This document shows positions 35,034 through 45,642 of a stretch of DNA of 64,000 bases, piece by piece. The translations under genes were made by a program, and so were the position numbers. Each line of letters starts with the position of its first letter. Positions within the stretch are counted from its first letter, which is position 1. The DNA comes from Rhizorhabdus wittichii RW1. GTDB taxonomy: Bacteria > Pseudomonadota > Alphaproteobacteria > Sphingomonadales > Sphingomonadaceae. The stretch is from assembly GCA_000016765.1 (NCBI GenBank), contig CP000699.1, forward strand, positions 2,294,001 to 2,358,000. Direction: 5' to 3'. Below the pieces are notes generated by a model. That model saw only the letters and a list, made by a program, of their open reading frames with translations. It was not told where the DNA came from and did no database searches.

Positions 35034-36179
35034 ATGGCCGCACGCGACGAGACGCCGCCCGCGAGGCTGCTCGAGGCGCTGTATGCCGGCGTCGCCGACG
35101 TCGCCGCGTGGAACCGCTTCCTGCTCGCCTTCGCCGACCATATGGGGGCGAGCCGCGCGGTGCTGCTGCTGACCCGTGCGGGCGAGGACCGGCCGCGCGA
35201 GATATTGTCGCCGGGCAGCGACCGGCGCCGCGCCGCGCTCTATGTCGACCGCTATTTCGCGACCGACCCCTTCGTCGGCCTGCCGCAGACGCGGGTGGTG
35301 TCGTTCGGCGAATTCCTGAGCCGGCGCGCTGCGGGCGAGATCCGCGCCATCCGCGCCTATCTGTCGGAGACGGTCGGCAGCCAGATATTGGGCGTCGACA
35401 TCGCCCCCGCGCCCGGCCTGGTCGCGCGGGTCAGGGTCGCGCGGCTGCTCGGCCTGCCCGACTTCGGCGGGCGCGAGCGGGCGCGGATGGAGGCGATGGT
35501 GCCGCACCTGGCGATCGCGCTCAGGGGCCTGGCGCTGACGATGCGCCGGGACGCCGAATGCGCGATCCTGCGCGACGCGCTGGCGGCCAGCGGACAGGGC
35601 ACGCTGGTGATCGACCGCGACCGCCGGATCATGGTCAGCGACGGCATCGCCGACGCGCTGATCGCGCGCCGCGCCGGCCTCAGCGCGTCCAACACCCGGC
35701 TGCGGCTGGCGACCGCCGCCGCCGACCGGCAGCTCGGCGCCTATCTCGACGCGGCGCCCGGCGACGGCGACGAAGCCGGCTGCACCCTGCTGGTCGACCC
35801 GGCCGGCGACGACGCGCCGATCGCCGTCGCGGTGCGCCCGATCCGGCCGGCGATGCCGGTCTGGACCTCGGACCGCGACCTGCTGCTGCTGCGGGTGCGC
35901 GATCCGTCGCGCCGGTCGCGCTTCGACGCGGCGGCGCTGCGCGGGCCCCTGCCGCTCACGTCGGCCGAGGCGGCGGTCACCGCCGCGATGGCCAATGGCG
36001 AGACGCTGCGCGAGGCCGCGTCGCGGCTCGGCATCACCTACAATACGGCGCGCGCGCATCTCCGCGCGATCTTCGCCAAGACCGGCACGACCCGGCAGGC
36101 CGAGCTGCTCGCCCTCGTCCAGACGCTAGTCCCCGCCCGGCAGCCGGCCGCCACCGATCGCCGCCACGCACAGCGCTAG
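35034..36179 (+). CDS. LuxR/NarL-type HTH transcriptional regulator
   Basis: The 381-residue regulator has a C-terminal LuxR-type helix-turn-helix: LTSAEAAVTAAMANGETLREAASRLG, then YNTARAHLRAIFAKTGTTRQAELLAL (about 308-362). The N-terminal region is a GAF/PAS-like sensor of the same general layout as the protein encoded at 14675-15787. The start is supported by GGGAGG upstream. It is divergent from the ipdAB-like operon and upstream of the LLM monooxygenase and TonB receptor, so it is the most likely pathway-specific regulator encoded within the supercluster. The GATAATATC dyad in its promoter suggests autoregulation. Confidence 0.88.
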   Translation: MAARDETPPARLLEALYAGVADVAAWNRFLLAFADHMGASRAVLLLTRAGEDRPREILSPGSDRRRAALYVDRYFATDPFVGLPQTRVVSFGEFLSRRAAGEIRAIRAYLSETVGSQILGVDIAPAPGLVARVRVARLLGLPDFGGRERARMEAMVPHLAIALRGLALTMRRDAECAILRDALAASGQGTLVIDRDRRIMVSDGIADALIARRAGLSASNTRLRLATAAADRQLGAYLDAAPGDGDEAGCTLLVDPAGDDAPIAVAVRPIRPAMPVWTSDRDLLLLRVRDPSRRSRFDAAALRGPLPLTSAEAAVTAAMANGETLREAASRLGITYNTARAHLRAIFAKTGTTRQAELLALVQTLVPARQPAATDRRHAQR

Positions 36180-36184
36180 GACCA

Positions 36185-36204
36185 CCTCGTCCAACTGGAC
36201 GAGG
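36185..36204. repeat. 9-bp inverted repeat between regulator and LLM gene
   Basis: CCTCGTCCA (36185-36193) and TGGACGAGG (36196-36204) are perfect complements separated by two bases, right after the regulator stop. No T-tract follows, so an operator or RNA hairpin is as likely as a terminator. It lies 60 bp upstream of the LLM oxidoreductase start. Confidence 0.45.
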
Positions 36205-36264
36205 CGCGGCGGCGGCGGCGCACCGACAAGAGCTGCCGAACGCAGCACAGGCAGGACGAGGCCC

Positions 36265-37398
36265 ATGAAATTCTCGATCATCTACGAAGCCCAGATGGTG
36301 GACACGTCGCGCGAGAACGAGGCGCGCGTCTTCCACGAGATCGTCGAGCAGGCGCTGCTCGCCGAGCAGCTCGGCTTCGACACGGTGTGGGCGGTCGAGC
36401 ACACCGCGCTCACCCAATATGCGCATATGTCCGCGCCCGAGACCTTCCTCGCCTATCTGGCCGGACGGACGACGCGGCTCGGCATCGGCCATGGCGTCGT
36501 CTGCCTGCCGCCGGCGATGAACCACCCCGTCAAGGTGGCGGAGCGGATCGCGACGCTCGACATATTGTCGCGCGGGAGGGTCCATTTCGGCATGGGCAAG
36601 GGCGGCACCCAGCAGGAGGCGGGGACCTTCGGCTATGAGCTGGCCGACCTGCCGCCGATGATCACCGAGTCGATGTACCTGATCCCCCGGATCATGACCG
36701 AGGACGTCGTCTCGCACGACGGCACCTATGTGAAGATCCCCCCGCGCGAGATCCATCCCAAGCCGTGGCAGACGCCGCACCCGCCGATCTACATGGCCTG
36801 CACCAAGGACGACGCGCTGCAGACCGCCGGCGAGCGCGGCATCGGCGCGCTGGTGCTCGCCTTCAGCGGCCCTGCCGAGGTCGCGCGCAAGAGCGCCGTC
36901 TATCGCGAGGCCCATGCCCGGCGCGACCCGGCCAGGCAGGTCGGCTTCCGCCCGATCGAGCATCTCGCCGCGCTCTGCCCGACGATCGTGCTGGAGGATC
37001 GCGAGCGGGCCCGCCGGGTGGGGCTGCGCGGGCAGCGCTTCTTCGTCGAATCGCTCGCCCACTGGTACCAGGGCGGCCCGCGCCCGAACGCCGAGGACCT
37101 GTCGGCCGACGAGAACGCCGCCGCGCTGGCCGAGCGCAAGGCCAATGTCGTCGCCTATATCTCCGAGGAGCGGATCGAGTCGTCCCCGCGCGAGACGATC
37201 CACGACGTCGCCGACGACGCCTATGGCGATCCCGAGGATTGCCTGCGCCATGTCCGCCGCCTCGCCGAAGCCGGCGCCGACGAAATATTGTTCCTTTTCC
37301 AGATGGGCGGAATTGCCCATGCCGACATCATGGAAACGATCCGGCTGATCGGCGAGCATGTCATACCGGCCTATCGCGCCGGCCAGGGCCCGGCCTGA
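36265..37398 (+). CDS. LLM-class flavin-dependent monooxygenase (luciferase-like)
   Basis: The 377-residue TIM-barrel flavoprotein of the bacterial-luciferase family starts MKFSIIYEAQMV, continues with EQLGFDTVWAVEHTAL, then RTTRLGIGHGVVCLPP, HPVKVAERIATLDILSRGRVHFGMGKG and PIYMACTKDDALQTAGERGIG. These are the FMN/F420 site elements of LLM proteins; FMNH2 supplied by a separate reductase is the usual cofactor in proteobacteria. Such enzymes carry out Baeyer-Villiger, N-dealkylation or C-S/C-N bond-breaking oxidations. It lies between the regulator and the TonB receptor and probably does an early step on the imported compound. No flavin reductase gene is next to it. Confidence 0.92.
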   Translation: MKFSIIYEAQMVDTSRENEARVFHEIVEQALLAEQLGFDTVWAVEHTALTQYAHMSAPETFLAYLAGRTTRLGIGHGVVCLPPAMNHPVKVAERIATLDILSRGRVHFGMGKGGTQQEAGTFGYELADLPPMITESMYLIPRIMTEDVVSHDGTYVKIPPREIHPKPWQTPHPPIYMACTKDDALQTAGERGIGALVLAFSGPAEVARKSAVYREAHARRDPARQVGFRPIEHLAALCPTIVLEDRERARRVGLRGQRFFVESLAHWYQGGPRPNAEDLSADENAAALAERKANVVAYISEERIESSPRETIHDVADDAYGDPEDCLRHVRRLAEAGADEILFLFQMGGIAHADIMETIRLIGEHVIPAYRAGQGPA

Positions 37399-37429
37399 GG
37401 CGGGAATCCCGCGCGATCGCATCACTACA

Positions 37430-37446
37430 ACCAAGCGATCGCTCTA
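37430..37446 (+). promoter_or_regulatory. Shared operator (site 2) upstream of the TonB receptor
   Basis: ACCAAGCGATCGCTCTA contains the perfect 10-bp palindrome AGCGATCGCT and matches the shared consensus at 13 of 17 positions by eye. It lies 128 bp before the receptor start, with a second site 89 bp further on. Confidence 0.6.
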
Positions 37447-37518
37447 TGTGCATGATATTCCGAAACGATAAGCCTTTTTTATGTCTGTATCAGCGAGTGT
37501 CTTGACTCGTTTTGAATA

Positions 37519-37535
37519 ACAAGCAATCACTTGGT
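37519..37535 (-). promoter_or_regulatory. Shared operator (site 3) upstream of the TonB receptor
   Basis: On the minus strand it reads ACCAAGTGATTGCTTGT, 14 of 17 matches to the consensus by eye. It lies 39 bp before the receptor start in an AT-rich region (a TTGACT is at 37503-37508), a position suited to block transcription. Confidence 0.6.
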
Positions 37536-37573
37536 GAACAAAATAGAGTGATGTTTGGGAGAGGGGTAGAGGA

Positions 37574-39853
<2,280 letters not shown>

Positions 39854-39923
39854 GCATCGCGCGGAAAGGCGGGTACCGGTTTTCCGCAAGAAGCGATGCG
39901 ACGACAAAGCTGAGAACGGGGGA

Positions 39924-39998
39924 CGGGAACCGGCCGGGCCAACAGCCGGCCGGTTCCCGGAACCGATGGGAAGGGCGCCCTTATCCGGCGCCCTTTTT
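39924..39998 (+). terminator. Tandem hairpins after the TonB receptor
   Basis: Hairpin 1 has a perfect 14-bp stem, 39924-39937 with 39946-39959. Hairpin 2 pairs AAGGGCGCC (39971-39979) with GGCGCCCTT (39987-39995) and runs into TTTTT, a canonical Rho-independent terminator. Only 21 bases separate it from the ATG of the next gene, so that gene has either a promoter inside this region or depends on read-through. Confidence 0.88.
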
Positions 39999-40019
39999 GT
40001 GAATAAGGAGAGGATAGTC

Positions 40020-41117
40020 ATGGCGATCCGCGTCGGCCAATGGGCCACGGGCAATGTCGGCAAGAACGCGCTGCGCTCGATCATCAGCCATCCGGGGCTG
40101 GAGCTGGTCGGGCTGGTGGTCAGCGATCCGGCCAAGGTCGGCAAGGACGCCGCCGAGATCTGCGGCCTCGACACGCCGACCGGCATCCTCGCCACCGACG
40201 ACGGCGACGCGCTGATCGCGCTGAAGCCCGACTGCGTCTCCTTCTGCTCGGCCGGCACGTCGGGCCGCGAGGGGGTGACGACCGGCAACCGCCAGTCGAG
40301 CGCCGCCGACCATATGTGCGACCTGCTGCGCGCCGGCATCAACGTCGTGTCGACCGCGATCATCCCGCTGGTCCACCCGGGCAGCGCCGACCAGGAGATC
40401 GTCCGCAGACTGGAAGCCGCGTGCCGCGAGGGCGGCGCCACCTGCTTCACCTCGGGCCTCGATCCGGGTTTCATGCACGACATATTGCCGCTCGCCCTGT
40501 CGGGCGTGACGCGGCGGATCGACACGATCCGGGTCAGCGAGGTGATGAGCTACGGCGTCTGGGACAAGCCCGACGCGATCACCGGCAAATTCGGCTTCGG
40601 CAAGCCGATCGACGAGGTCCCGCCGATCGCCCGGCCCGGCGTGCTCGACATGATGTGGGGATCGGTGGTGCGGCTGATCGCCGAGCAGCTCGGCCTCGCG
40701 CTCGACCGCACCGAGGAATATCACGAGCTCTATCCCGCGCCCGAGACCTTCACCATCCCGGCGGGCACGATCGCCAAGGGCAGCTCCGCCGGCATCCGCT
40801 TCGAGGTGCGCGGCATCGTCGCCGGCAAGGCGGTCGTCGTCGTCGAGCACGTCACCCGGCTGCGCGTCGAGGACGCCCCGCACTGGCCGAAGGGGCCGAT
40901 CGGCATCGGCGGCGGCTATCGCGTCCAGATCAGCGGCGATCCCGACTGGGTGCTGGAGGTCGGCAATCCCAGCTATGCGGACCCGACCGTGCCCGGCACG
41001 CTCGCGACCGCGCTGCGCATCGTCAACGCCATCCCCGTCGTCTGCGCGGCGCCGCCCGGCGTGGTGACGCCGTTCGACCTGCCGATGATCACCGGCAAGG
41101 GGCTGGTCGCGGCATGA
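40020..41117 (+). CDS. DapB-like NAD(P)H-dependent dehydrogenase (2,4-diaminopentanoate dehydrogenase-type)
   Basis: This 365-residue protein has a Rossmann N-terminus (AIRVGQWATGNVGKNALRS) of the dihydrodipicolinate-reductase-like family that includes 2,4-diaminopentanoate dehydrogenase. Other conserved parts are GINVVSTAIIPLVHP, TSGLDPGFMHDILPLALSG and the C-terminal TALRIVNAIPVVCAAPPGV. True DapB is shorter and has a different lysine motif, so lysine biosynthesis is unlikely. The start at 40020 has AGGAGAGGA upstream. It overlaps the next amidohydrolase by 4 bp (ATGA), indicating linked roles, perhaps oxidative deamination or ketone reduction followed by hydrolysis. Confidence 0.85.
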   Translation: MAIRVGQWATGNVGKNALRSIISHPGLELVGLVVSDPAKVGKDAAEICGLDTPTGILATDDGDALIALKPDCVSFCSAGTSGREGVTTGNRQSSAADHMCDLLRAGINVVSTAIIPLVHPGSADQEIVRRLEAACREGGATCFTSGLDPGFMHDILPLALSGVTRRIDTIRVSEVMSYGVWDKPDAITGKFGFGKPIDEVPPIARPGVLDMMWGSVVRLIAEQLGLALDRTEEYHELYPAPETFTIPAGTIAKGSSAGIRFEVRGIVAGKAVVVVEHVTRLRVEDAPHWPKGPIGIGGGYRVQISGDPDWVLEVGNPSYADPTVPGTLATALRIVNAIPVVCAAPPGVVTPFDLPMITGKGLVAA

Positions 41118-42133
41118 CGGAGGGTCCGGCCGGTGACGACGTCGCGATCGAGCCGGACCTGCCGATCGTCGATCCGCACCATCATCTGTGGGACGGCATC
41201 CCCGCGCTGGGGCCCCGCGGCGGCCGTCGCTATCACACGCCCGAGCTTCTGGCCGACCTGGGCTCGGGCCATCGGATCGTCCAGACCGTCGCGATCGAAT
41301 GCGGCGCGCATTATTTCGACGACGGTCCCGAAAGCCTGCGCCCGGTCGGCGAGACCTTGTTCTTCCTCGGCTCGGCCAAGGGCACGGCGGGCCTGTGCGC
41401 GGGCATCGTCGGCCATGCCGACCTGCGGCTGGGCGACGCGGTGGCGCCGGTACTGGAGGCGCATGTCGATGCCGGCAAGGGCCGTTTCCGCGGCATCCGC
41501 CAGTCGGCCAATTGGGACGGCGATCCGCTGTTCGACAATTGGCCGCGCCGGCCGCCGCCGGGGCTGCTCGCCGACCCCGGCTTCCGCGCCGGCTTCGCCC
41601 GGCTCGCGCCGCTCGGCCTGTCGTTCGACGCCTGGATCTTCCATCCGCAGATCGGCGAGCTCGCCGACCTCGCCGCCGCCTTCCCCGACACGGCGATCAT
41701 CCTCGACCATGTCGGCGGGCTGCTCGGCATCGGCAACCACGGCGCCCGCCCGGCCGAGACCTTCGCGCTGTGGCGCGACGGCCTGGCGCGGCTGGCGGAG
41801 CGGCCCAACGCGCTGGTCAAGATCGGCGGACTCGGCATGCCGTTCGCCGGATCGCCGCTCCACATGCGCGAGCCGCCGGCGACGGTGGACGAGCTGGTCG
41901 CCGCCTGGCGCCCGGTGGTCGAGACCTGCGTCGAGCTGTTCGGCGCCGACCGCTGCATGTTCGAGAGCAATTTCCCAGTCGATTCGGCGACCTGCGGCTA
42001 TGTCCGCCTGTGGAACGCCTTCAAGCGGATCAGCGCCGGCTGGTCGGCCGACGAGCGCGCCGCCCTGTTCGCGGGAACCGCGCGCCGGGCCTATCGGCTG
42101 CCGGACACCGACGAGGCGATCGTTCGACGCTGA
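41114..42133 (+). CDS. Amidohydrolase_2-family TIM-barrel hydrolase (lactonase/decarboxylase type)
   Basis: The 339-residue protein has the N-terminal metal motif DPHHHLWD and later ILDHVGGLLG, FESNFPVDSATCGY, the pattern of the dicarboxylate-lactonase/LigI-like branch of amidohydrolase_2. Its start overlaps the stop of the DapB-like gene. It would hydrolyse a lactone or related ring in the cytoplasm. Its 3' end faces the convergent SDR gene with only 4 bp between stop codons. Confidence 0.9.
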   Translation: MTEGPAGDDVAIEPDLPIVDPHHHLWDGIPALGPRGGRRYHTPELLADLGSGHRIVQTVAIECGAHYFDDGPESLRPVGETLFFLGSAKGTAGLCAGIVGHADLRLGDAVAPVLEAHVDAGKGRFRGIRQSANWDGDPLFDNWPRRPPPGLLADPGFRAGFARLAPLGLSFDAWIFHPQIGELADLAAAFPDTAIILDHVGGLLGIGNHGARPAETFALWRDGLARLAERPNALVKIGGLGMPFAGSPLHMREPPATVDELVAAWRPVVETCVELFGADRCMFESNFPVDSATCGYVRLWNAFKRISAGWSADERAALFAGTARRAYRLPDTDEAIVRR

Positions 42134-42137
42134 CCCC

Positions 42138-42983
42138 TTACGCCCCCAGCAACCGCTCGCGCAGCGCCGGATCGGTCATGAACACCGGCAGCCCGTCCGC
42201 GTCGTTATAGGGCGGCCGGGCGAGCATGCCGCCGTCGACCGCGATCACCTGTCCCGACACATAGGCGGCGAGGTCCGACAGCAGGAACAGCGCCACCCCG
42301 GCGATGTCCTCGGGCAGGCCGCGGCGGCCGAGCGGCACCACCGCTTTCGCGGCGCGATCCTTCTCGTCGGCGCCGCCGTCGAAGCGCTGCCGGCCGAGCT
42401 TGGCGGTGGCGATGCTGCCCGGCGCGATCGCGTTGACCCGGACGCCCGCCCCGCCCCATTCGGTCGCCATCGTCCGGGTGAGGTTGATCAGCGCGGCCTT
42501 GGCGGCGGCATAGCCCGCGCCGAAGGGCATGCCGGCGATGCCGGCGGCCGAGGCGATGTTGACGATGCTGCCGCCCTGCCCATGCCCGACCATCGCCCGC
42601 GCGACCGTCCGCGACGCGGCGAGCGTCGGCACCGTGTTGAACCGCATCAGCCGGTCGAAGATATCCATCGCGTCGGCGGTGAGCAGCGGCGCGATCAGAT
42701 CCTGGCTGGTGATGCCGCCGACGACGTTGACCAGTCCGCGCACCGGACCCGCTTCGGCCAGGGCGTCGGCGAGCGCCACCTCGTCGGCGAGGTCGGCCTG
42801 GACGACGCGATGCCGCGGCCCATGCGGTTCGAGCGCCTCGGCGGCGCTGGCGCAGCCGAGGTCGGTCTTGTCGACCGCGAGCACCGTCGCCCCCGCCCTG
42901 GCCAGCAGCACGCAGGCCGAGGTGCCGATCCCGCCGCCGCCCGCGCCGGCGACGACATGGAGCTGTCCGCCCAGGTCGATCAT
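42138..42983 (-). CDS. Short-chain dehydrogenase/reductase (SDR)
   Basis: The 281-residue classical SDR has an unusually glycine-rich nucleotide-binding loop (AGAGGGGIGTSA, 12-23), catalytic Ser145 (NIASAAG), Tyr158 and Lys162 (YAAAK), and the C-terminal GQVIAVDGGML. It overlaps the start region of the MFS gene upstream by 4 bp and is the last gene of the long minus-strand operon. It probably oxidises a secondary alcohol or reduces a ketone in the pathway. Confidence 0.92.
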   Translation of the reverse strand: MIDLGGQLHVVAGAGGGGIGTSACVLLARAGATVLAVDKTDLGCASAAEALEPHGPRHRVVQADLADEVALADALAEAGPVRGLVNVVGGITSQDLIAPLLTADAMDIFDRLMRFNTVPTLAASRTVARAMVGHGQGGSIVNIASAAGIAGMPFGAGYAAAKAALINLTRTMATEWGGAGVRVNAIAPGSIATAKLGRQRFDGGADEKDRAAKAVVPLGRRGLPEDIAGVALFLLSDLAAYVSGQVIAVDGGMLARPPYNDADGLPVFMTDPALRERLLGA

Positions 42984-44251
42984 GCCGCGACCGCCGGTTC
43001 GGGCGCCGGTTCGGGATCGGGGCCGACGGGCTTGCGGTTCGCGCGCAAGGCGAACAGCGCGCCGAGCATGATGAACGCCCCGAACAGGATGAAGGCGGCG
43101 TGGATGCCGATCGCCATCCGCAGCGGATGCATGATGAACGGGTTGGCGAACTCGCCCAGATAATGCGCCGGGGCGATGAAGCCGACCGCGCGGCCGCGCT
43201 GCTCCGCCGTCACCCGTTCGAGGATCTGCTGCGACAGATAGGGCGTGGCGATGCCCGCCCCCGCGCCCATCATCGCGCAGGACAGGCCCATCGCCCAGGC
43301 CGGGTGGAGGCTGCCCATCAGGACGATGCCGCCGCCGAGCAGCAGCAGCGCGATCACGAAGGTCGCCGACCCCGACAGCCGGCTGCGCAGCCGGCCATAG
43401 TTCCACGAGCTGATCGTGAACATGATCGTCGCCATCGCGATCAGGCTCGACTGGAGCGTCGGCTTGGTGATGCCGTTGGCGGTCATCATGAAAGACCCCT
43501 GCACCACCGACATGAAGGCGGCGGCGTAGATCGGGATCATGATCAGCAGGATCGGCCAGATGCGGCCGAACGCCTCGGCCCCCGCCGCGCGCGCCTGGAC
43601 CGATACCGGCTGGGCGGGCCAGCGGCCGAGCAGCGCCAGCGGCACGAACAGCAGCACCAGCGCATAGAGGCCGTAGGACACCCGCCATTCGACGTGCTCG
43701 GCGATATAGCCGGAGATCATGATCGACCCCATCGACACGACCGCCGCGACCGACGCTTGATAGCCGAGCACGCGGGCGAGCGTCCGCCCCTGGAACAGCA
43801 GCCCCGCCAGGGTGAGCAGCGCGGTATAGCCCCCCGCCGCGCCGAAGCCGACGAGCAGCCGGCTGAACAGGAACGGCGCGATGTCGTGGGTGAAGGCGCC
43901 GGCCATGCCCGCGAGCCCCATCAGCACCGCGCTGCCGATGATCACCGCGCGGATGCCGATCCGCTCGATCAGCCAGCCGGCGATCGGGCCACCGATGATC
44001 ACGCCGATGCACGGCACCGTCACCATCATCTGCGCCGCGAAGGCGCCCGCGTCGCCGCCGCCGAAATGCTTCGCCACCGCCGGGATGATCGGCACGACCG
44101 GCGTCCCCATCATCGCGGTGAAGACCGGCGGCACCAGCACCAGGAGCAGCGCGAGGAACGCCCGCGCCCGCCCCGTCGGGGTCGGCGCCTCGGCGATGAA
44201 GCCGCGCAGCCGCCGACCCTCCGGCTGGTTTGCGTCCACTGCGATCGCCAT
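42980..44251 (-). CDS. MFS transporter
   Basis: The 423-residue permease has about 12 membrane segments, with the MFS loop-2/3 motif GGPIAGWLIERIGIRAV and the mid-protein helix pattern GFGAAGGYTALLTL. The ATG at 44251 has AGGAG upstream. It resembles the plus-strand MFS protein encoded at 56768 (GGPVAGWLIQRFGIRAV), so the two are paralogues. It would carry a metabolite across the inner membrane after TonB-dependent uptake. A perfect REP hairpin separates it from the next gene upstream, so it may be less expressed than the rest of the operon or have its own promoter. Confidence 0.92.
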   Translation of the reverse strand: MAIAVDANQPEGRRLRGFIAEAPTPTGRARAFLALLLVLVPPVFTAMMGTPVVPIIPAVAKHFGGGDAGAFAAQMMVTVPCIGVIIGGPIAGWLIERIGIRAVIIGSAVLMGLAGMAGAFTHDIAPFLFSRLLVGFGAAGGYTALLTLAGLLFQGRTLARVLGYQASVAAVVSMGSIMISGYIAEHVEWRVSYGLYALVLLFVPLALLGRWPAQPVSVQARAAGAEAFGRIWPILLIMIPIYAAAFMSVVQGSFMMTANGITKPTLQSSLIAMATIMFTISSWNYGRLRSRLSGSATFVIALLLLGGGIVLMGSLHPAWAMGLSCAMMGAGAGIATPYLSQQILERVTAEQRGRAVGFIAPAHYLGEFANPFIMHPLRMAIGIHAAFILFGAFIMLGALFALRANRKPVGPDPEPAPEPAVAA

Positions 44252-44286
44252 TCGTCCTCTCCTCGACATATGTCCCGGCCCCGCTC

Positions 44287-44336
44287 CCCCCTCTCCTCGT
44301 CATTCCCGCGAAAGCGGGAATGACGAGGAGAGGGGG
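44287..44336. repeat. Perfect 23-bp REP hairpin with GAAA loop
   Basis: Arms 44287-44309 and 44314-44336 are exact complements around a GAAA tetraloop; the core is CATTCCCGCGAAAGCGGGAATG. It lies inside the minus-strand operon between the dienelactone-hydrolase and MFS genes. It may stabilise the upstream mRNA or reduce transcription into the MFS and SDR genes. Confidence 0.9.
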
Positions 44337-44350
44337 ATGTCTCGATCACA

Positions 44351-45058
44351 TCAGGGACGGCCCCCGTCACGCAGGTGCGTTTGCAGGAATTGCTCGGTGC
44401 GCCGCTGCGCCGTGGCGCTGGCGTCGGCATGGAAATGCACGCCTTCCGATCGCGCGAAGGCGTGGTGCGCGCCGGGATAGATGTGGGTGGTCAGAGCCGG
44501 CGTCCGGCGCGCCTGTTCGGCCAGCGCCGCCTGCGCCTCGGCCGGCACGAAGCGGTCGAGCGCGGCGACGTGCAGCAGGGTCGGCGCGAACCCGTCGTCG
44601 ATCGCGTCGAGCACATGCTCGATGCCGATCCCGTAATAGGCGACCGCCGCGTCGGCCCCGGCCCGCGCGGCGGACAGGAAGGCAAGCTTGCCGCCCAGGC
44701 AATAGCCGATCACCCCGACCTTGCCCGAGCAGCCGGGCTGCGCGCGCAGCCAGTCGACCGCCGAGGCGATGTCGCGCACCGCCTTGTCCTCGTCGAAGCC
44801 CTCGTGCAGCGCCATCGCCTTGTCCCAGCCGGCGGGCGTGTCGGGGTCGAACACCGCGTTGCGCTCCTGCCGCCACAGCATGTCGGGCGCGATCGCCAGA
44901 TGGCCCTGCCGCGCCAGCCGGTCGCAGATGCCCCGGATATCCTCGTTGACGCCCCGTATCTCCTGGATGACGACGATTCCGGGCGCGGCCCCGCCATCGG
45001 CCGGAGCGGCGACATAGGCGTCGAAACGATCTCCGTCGAAGCTGTCTATCCGTGCCAC
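44351..45058 (-). CDS. Dienelactone hydrolase family protein
   Basis: This 235-residue alpha/beta hydrolase has the dienelactone-hydrolase triad: Cys120 in GVIGYCLGG, Asp168 in ALDRFVP and His199 in GAHHAFAR; Glu33 in VIQEIRG is the residue that holds the Cys in the resting enzyme. The start is GTG at 45058 with GGGGAGGGG four bases upstream; the frame extends into the previous gene without meaning. It would hydrolyse a lactone or activated ester in the cytoplasm. It is in the minus-strand operon after a degenerate SDR. Confidence 0.9.
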   Translation of the reverse strand: MARIDSFDGDRFDAYVAAPADGGAAPGIVVIQEIRGVNEDIRGICDRLARQGHLAIAPDMLWRQERNAVFDPDTPAGWDKAMALHEGFDEDKAVRDIASAVDWLRAQPGCSGKVGVIGYCLGGKLAFLSAARAGADAAVAYYGIGIEHVLDAIDDGFAPTLLHVAALDRFVPAEAQAALAEQARRTPALTTHIYPGAHHAFARSEGVHFHADASATAQRRTEQFLQTHLRDGGRP

Positions 45059-45072
45059 GCGCCCCTCCCCGT

Positions 45073-45642
45073 TCAGACCGACGTCTGTTCGCCGTCGATC
45101 AGGATGCTGTTGCCGGTCGCGGCGAAATCCGCTCCGGCGCTCGCGATCGCGATGCCGGCGATCTCGCGCGCGACCTCCTCGTCCGCCGTGGCGAGCTGGG
45201 CCGCCGAGAGCATCGCGCAATTGACGCGGAGGCCCCGCGCGCGCCAGGCCTTGGCGACCGCCTTGGCCAGCGTCCTGATCCCCTCGGCCGCCATCGCCTG
45301 CGCGGCGGTCCCCGCCACGCCGATCATGCCGATATTGGGCAGCGCGATCAGCAGCGCGCCGCCCGGCCCGCGCATCCGCGCCGACACCGTCGCCAGCAGG
45401 TGCCGGACATCGTCCATCGGCCGTTCGGCGAGCTCGATCCAGACATCCTCCGCCAGCGCGGTGAAATCGTCGGTACGGATGTCGGCGATCGGCAGGGCGA
45501 CAATCAGGTCGACCGCATCCCTCCCGGACACATCCCAACCCGCCCGCTCGACCGCGAACCCCGCCTTCGCGATCGCCGCCGCGACCGCGCCTGCCAGCGG
45601 TCCCTCGCCCGCCACGATCGCCCGTCGTTCGACCCCGCTCAT
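45073..45642 (-). CDS. Degenerate SDR-like protein lacking catalytic residues
   Basis: The 189-residue protein aligns with the SDR fold at its C-terminal half (GIRTLAKAVAKAWRARGLRVNCAM, then GNSILIDGEQTSV) but lacks the active site: the Tyr and Lys positions fall on Gly111 and Gln115 and the Ser strand reads LIALPNIGMIG. The N-terminal glycine loop is AGEGPLAGA, poor for NAD. Its start overlaps the stop of the intact SDR upstream by 4 bp. It may be a non-catalytic partner of that SDR; the frame is intact, so it is not an obvious pseudogene. Confidence 0.75.
   Translation of the reverse strand: MSGVERRAIVAGEGPLAGAVAAAIAKAGFAVERAGWDVSGRDAVDLIVALPIADIRTDDFTALAEDVWIELAERPMDDVRHLLATVSARMRGPGGALLIALPNIGMIGVAGTAAQAMAAEGIRTLAKAVAKAWRARGLRVNCAMLSAAQLATADEEVAREIAGIAIASAGADFAATGNSILIDGEQTSV

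Noticed and set aside
33180-37398. A steroid (cholesterol-type) degradation locus
   Set aside because: Only the IpdAB-like pair and general acyl-CoA enzymes support it; ring A/B genes and other ring-C/D genes are absent in the window.
42138-44303. A single 721-residue MFS-SDR fusion
   Set aside because: The upstream part is an Arg/Gly/Ala-rich alternate frame of the MFS gene; MFS and SDR are in different frames and overlap by only 4 bp.
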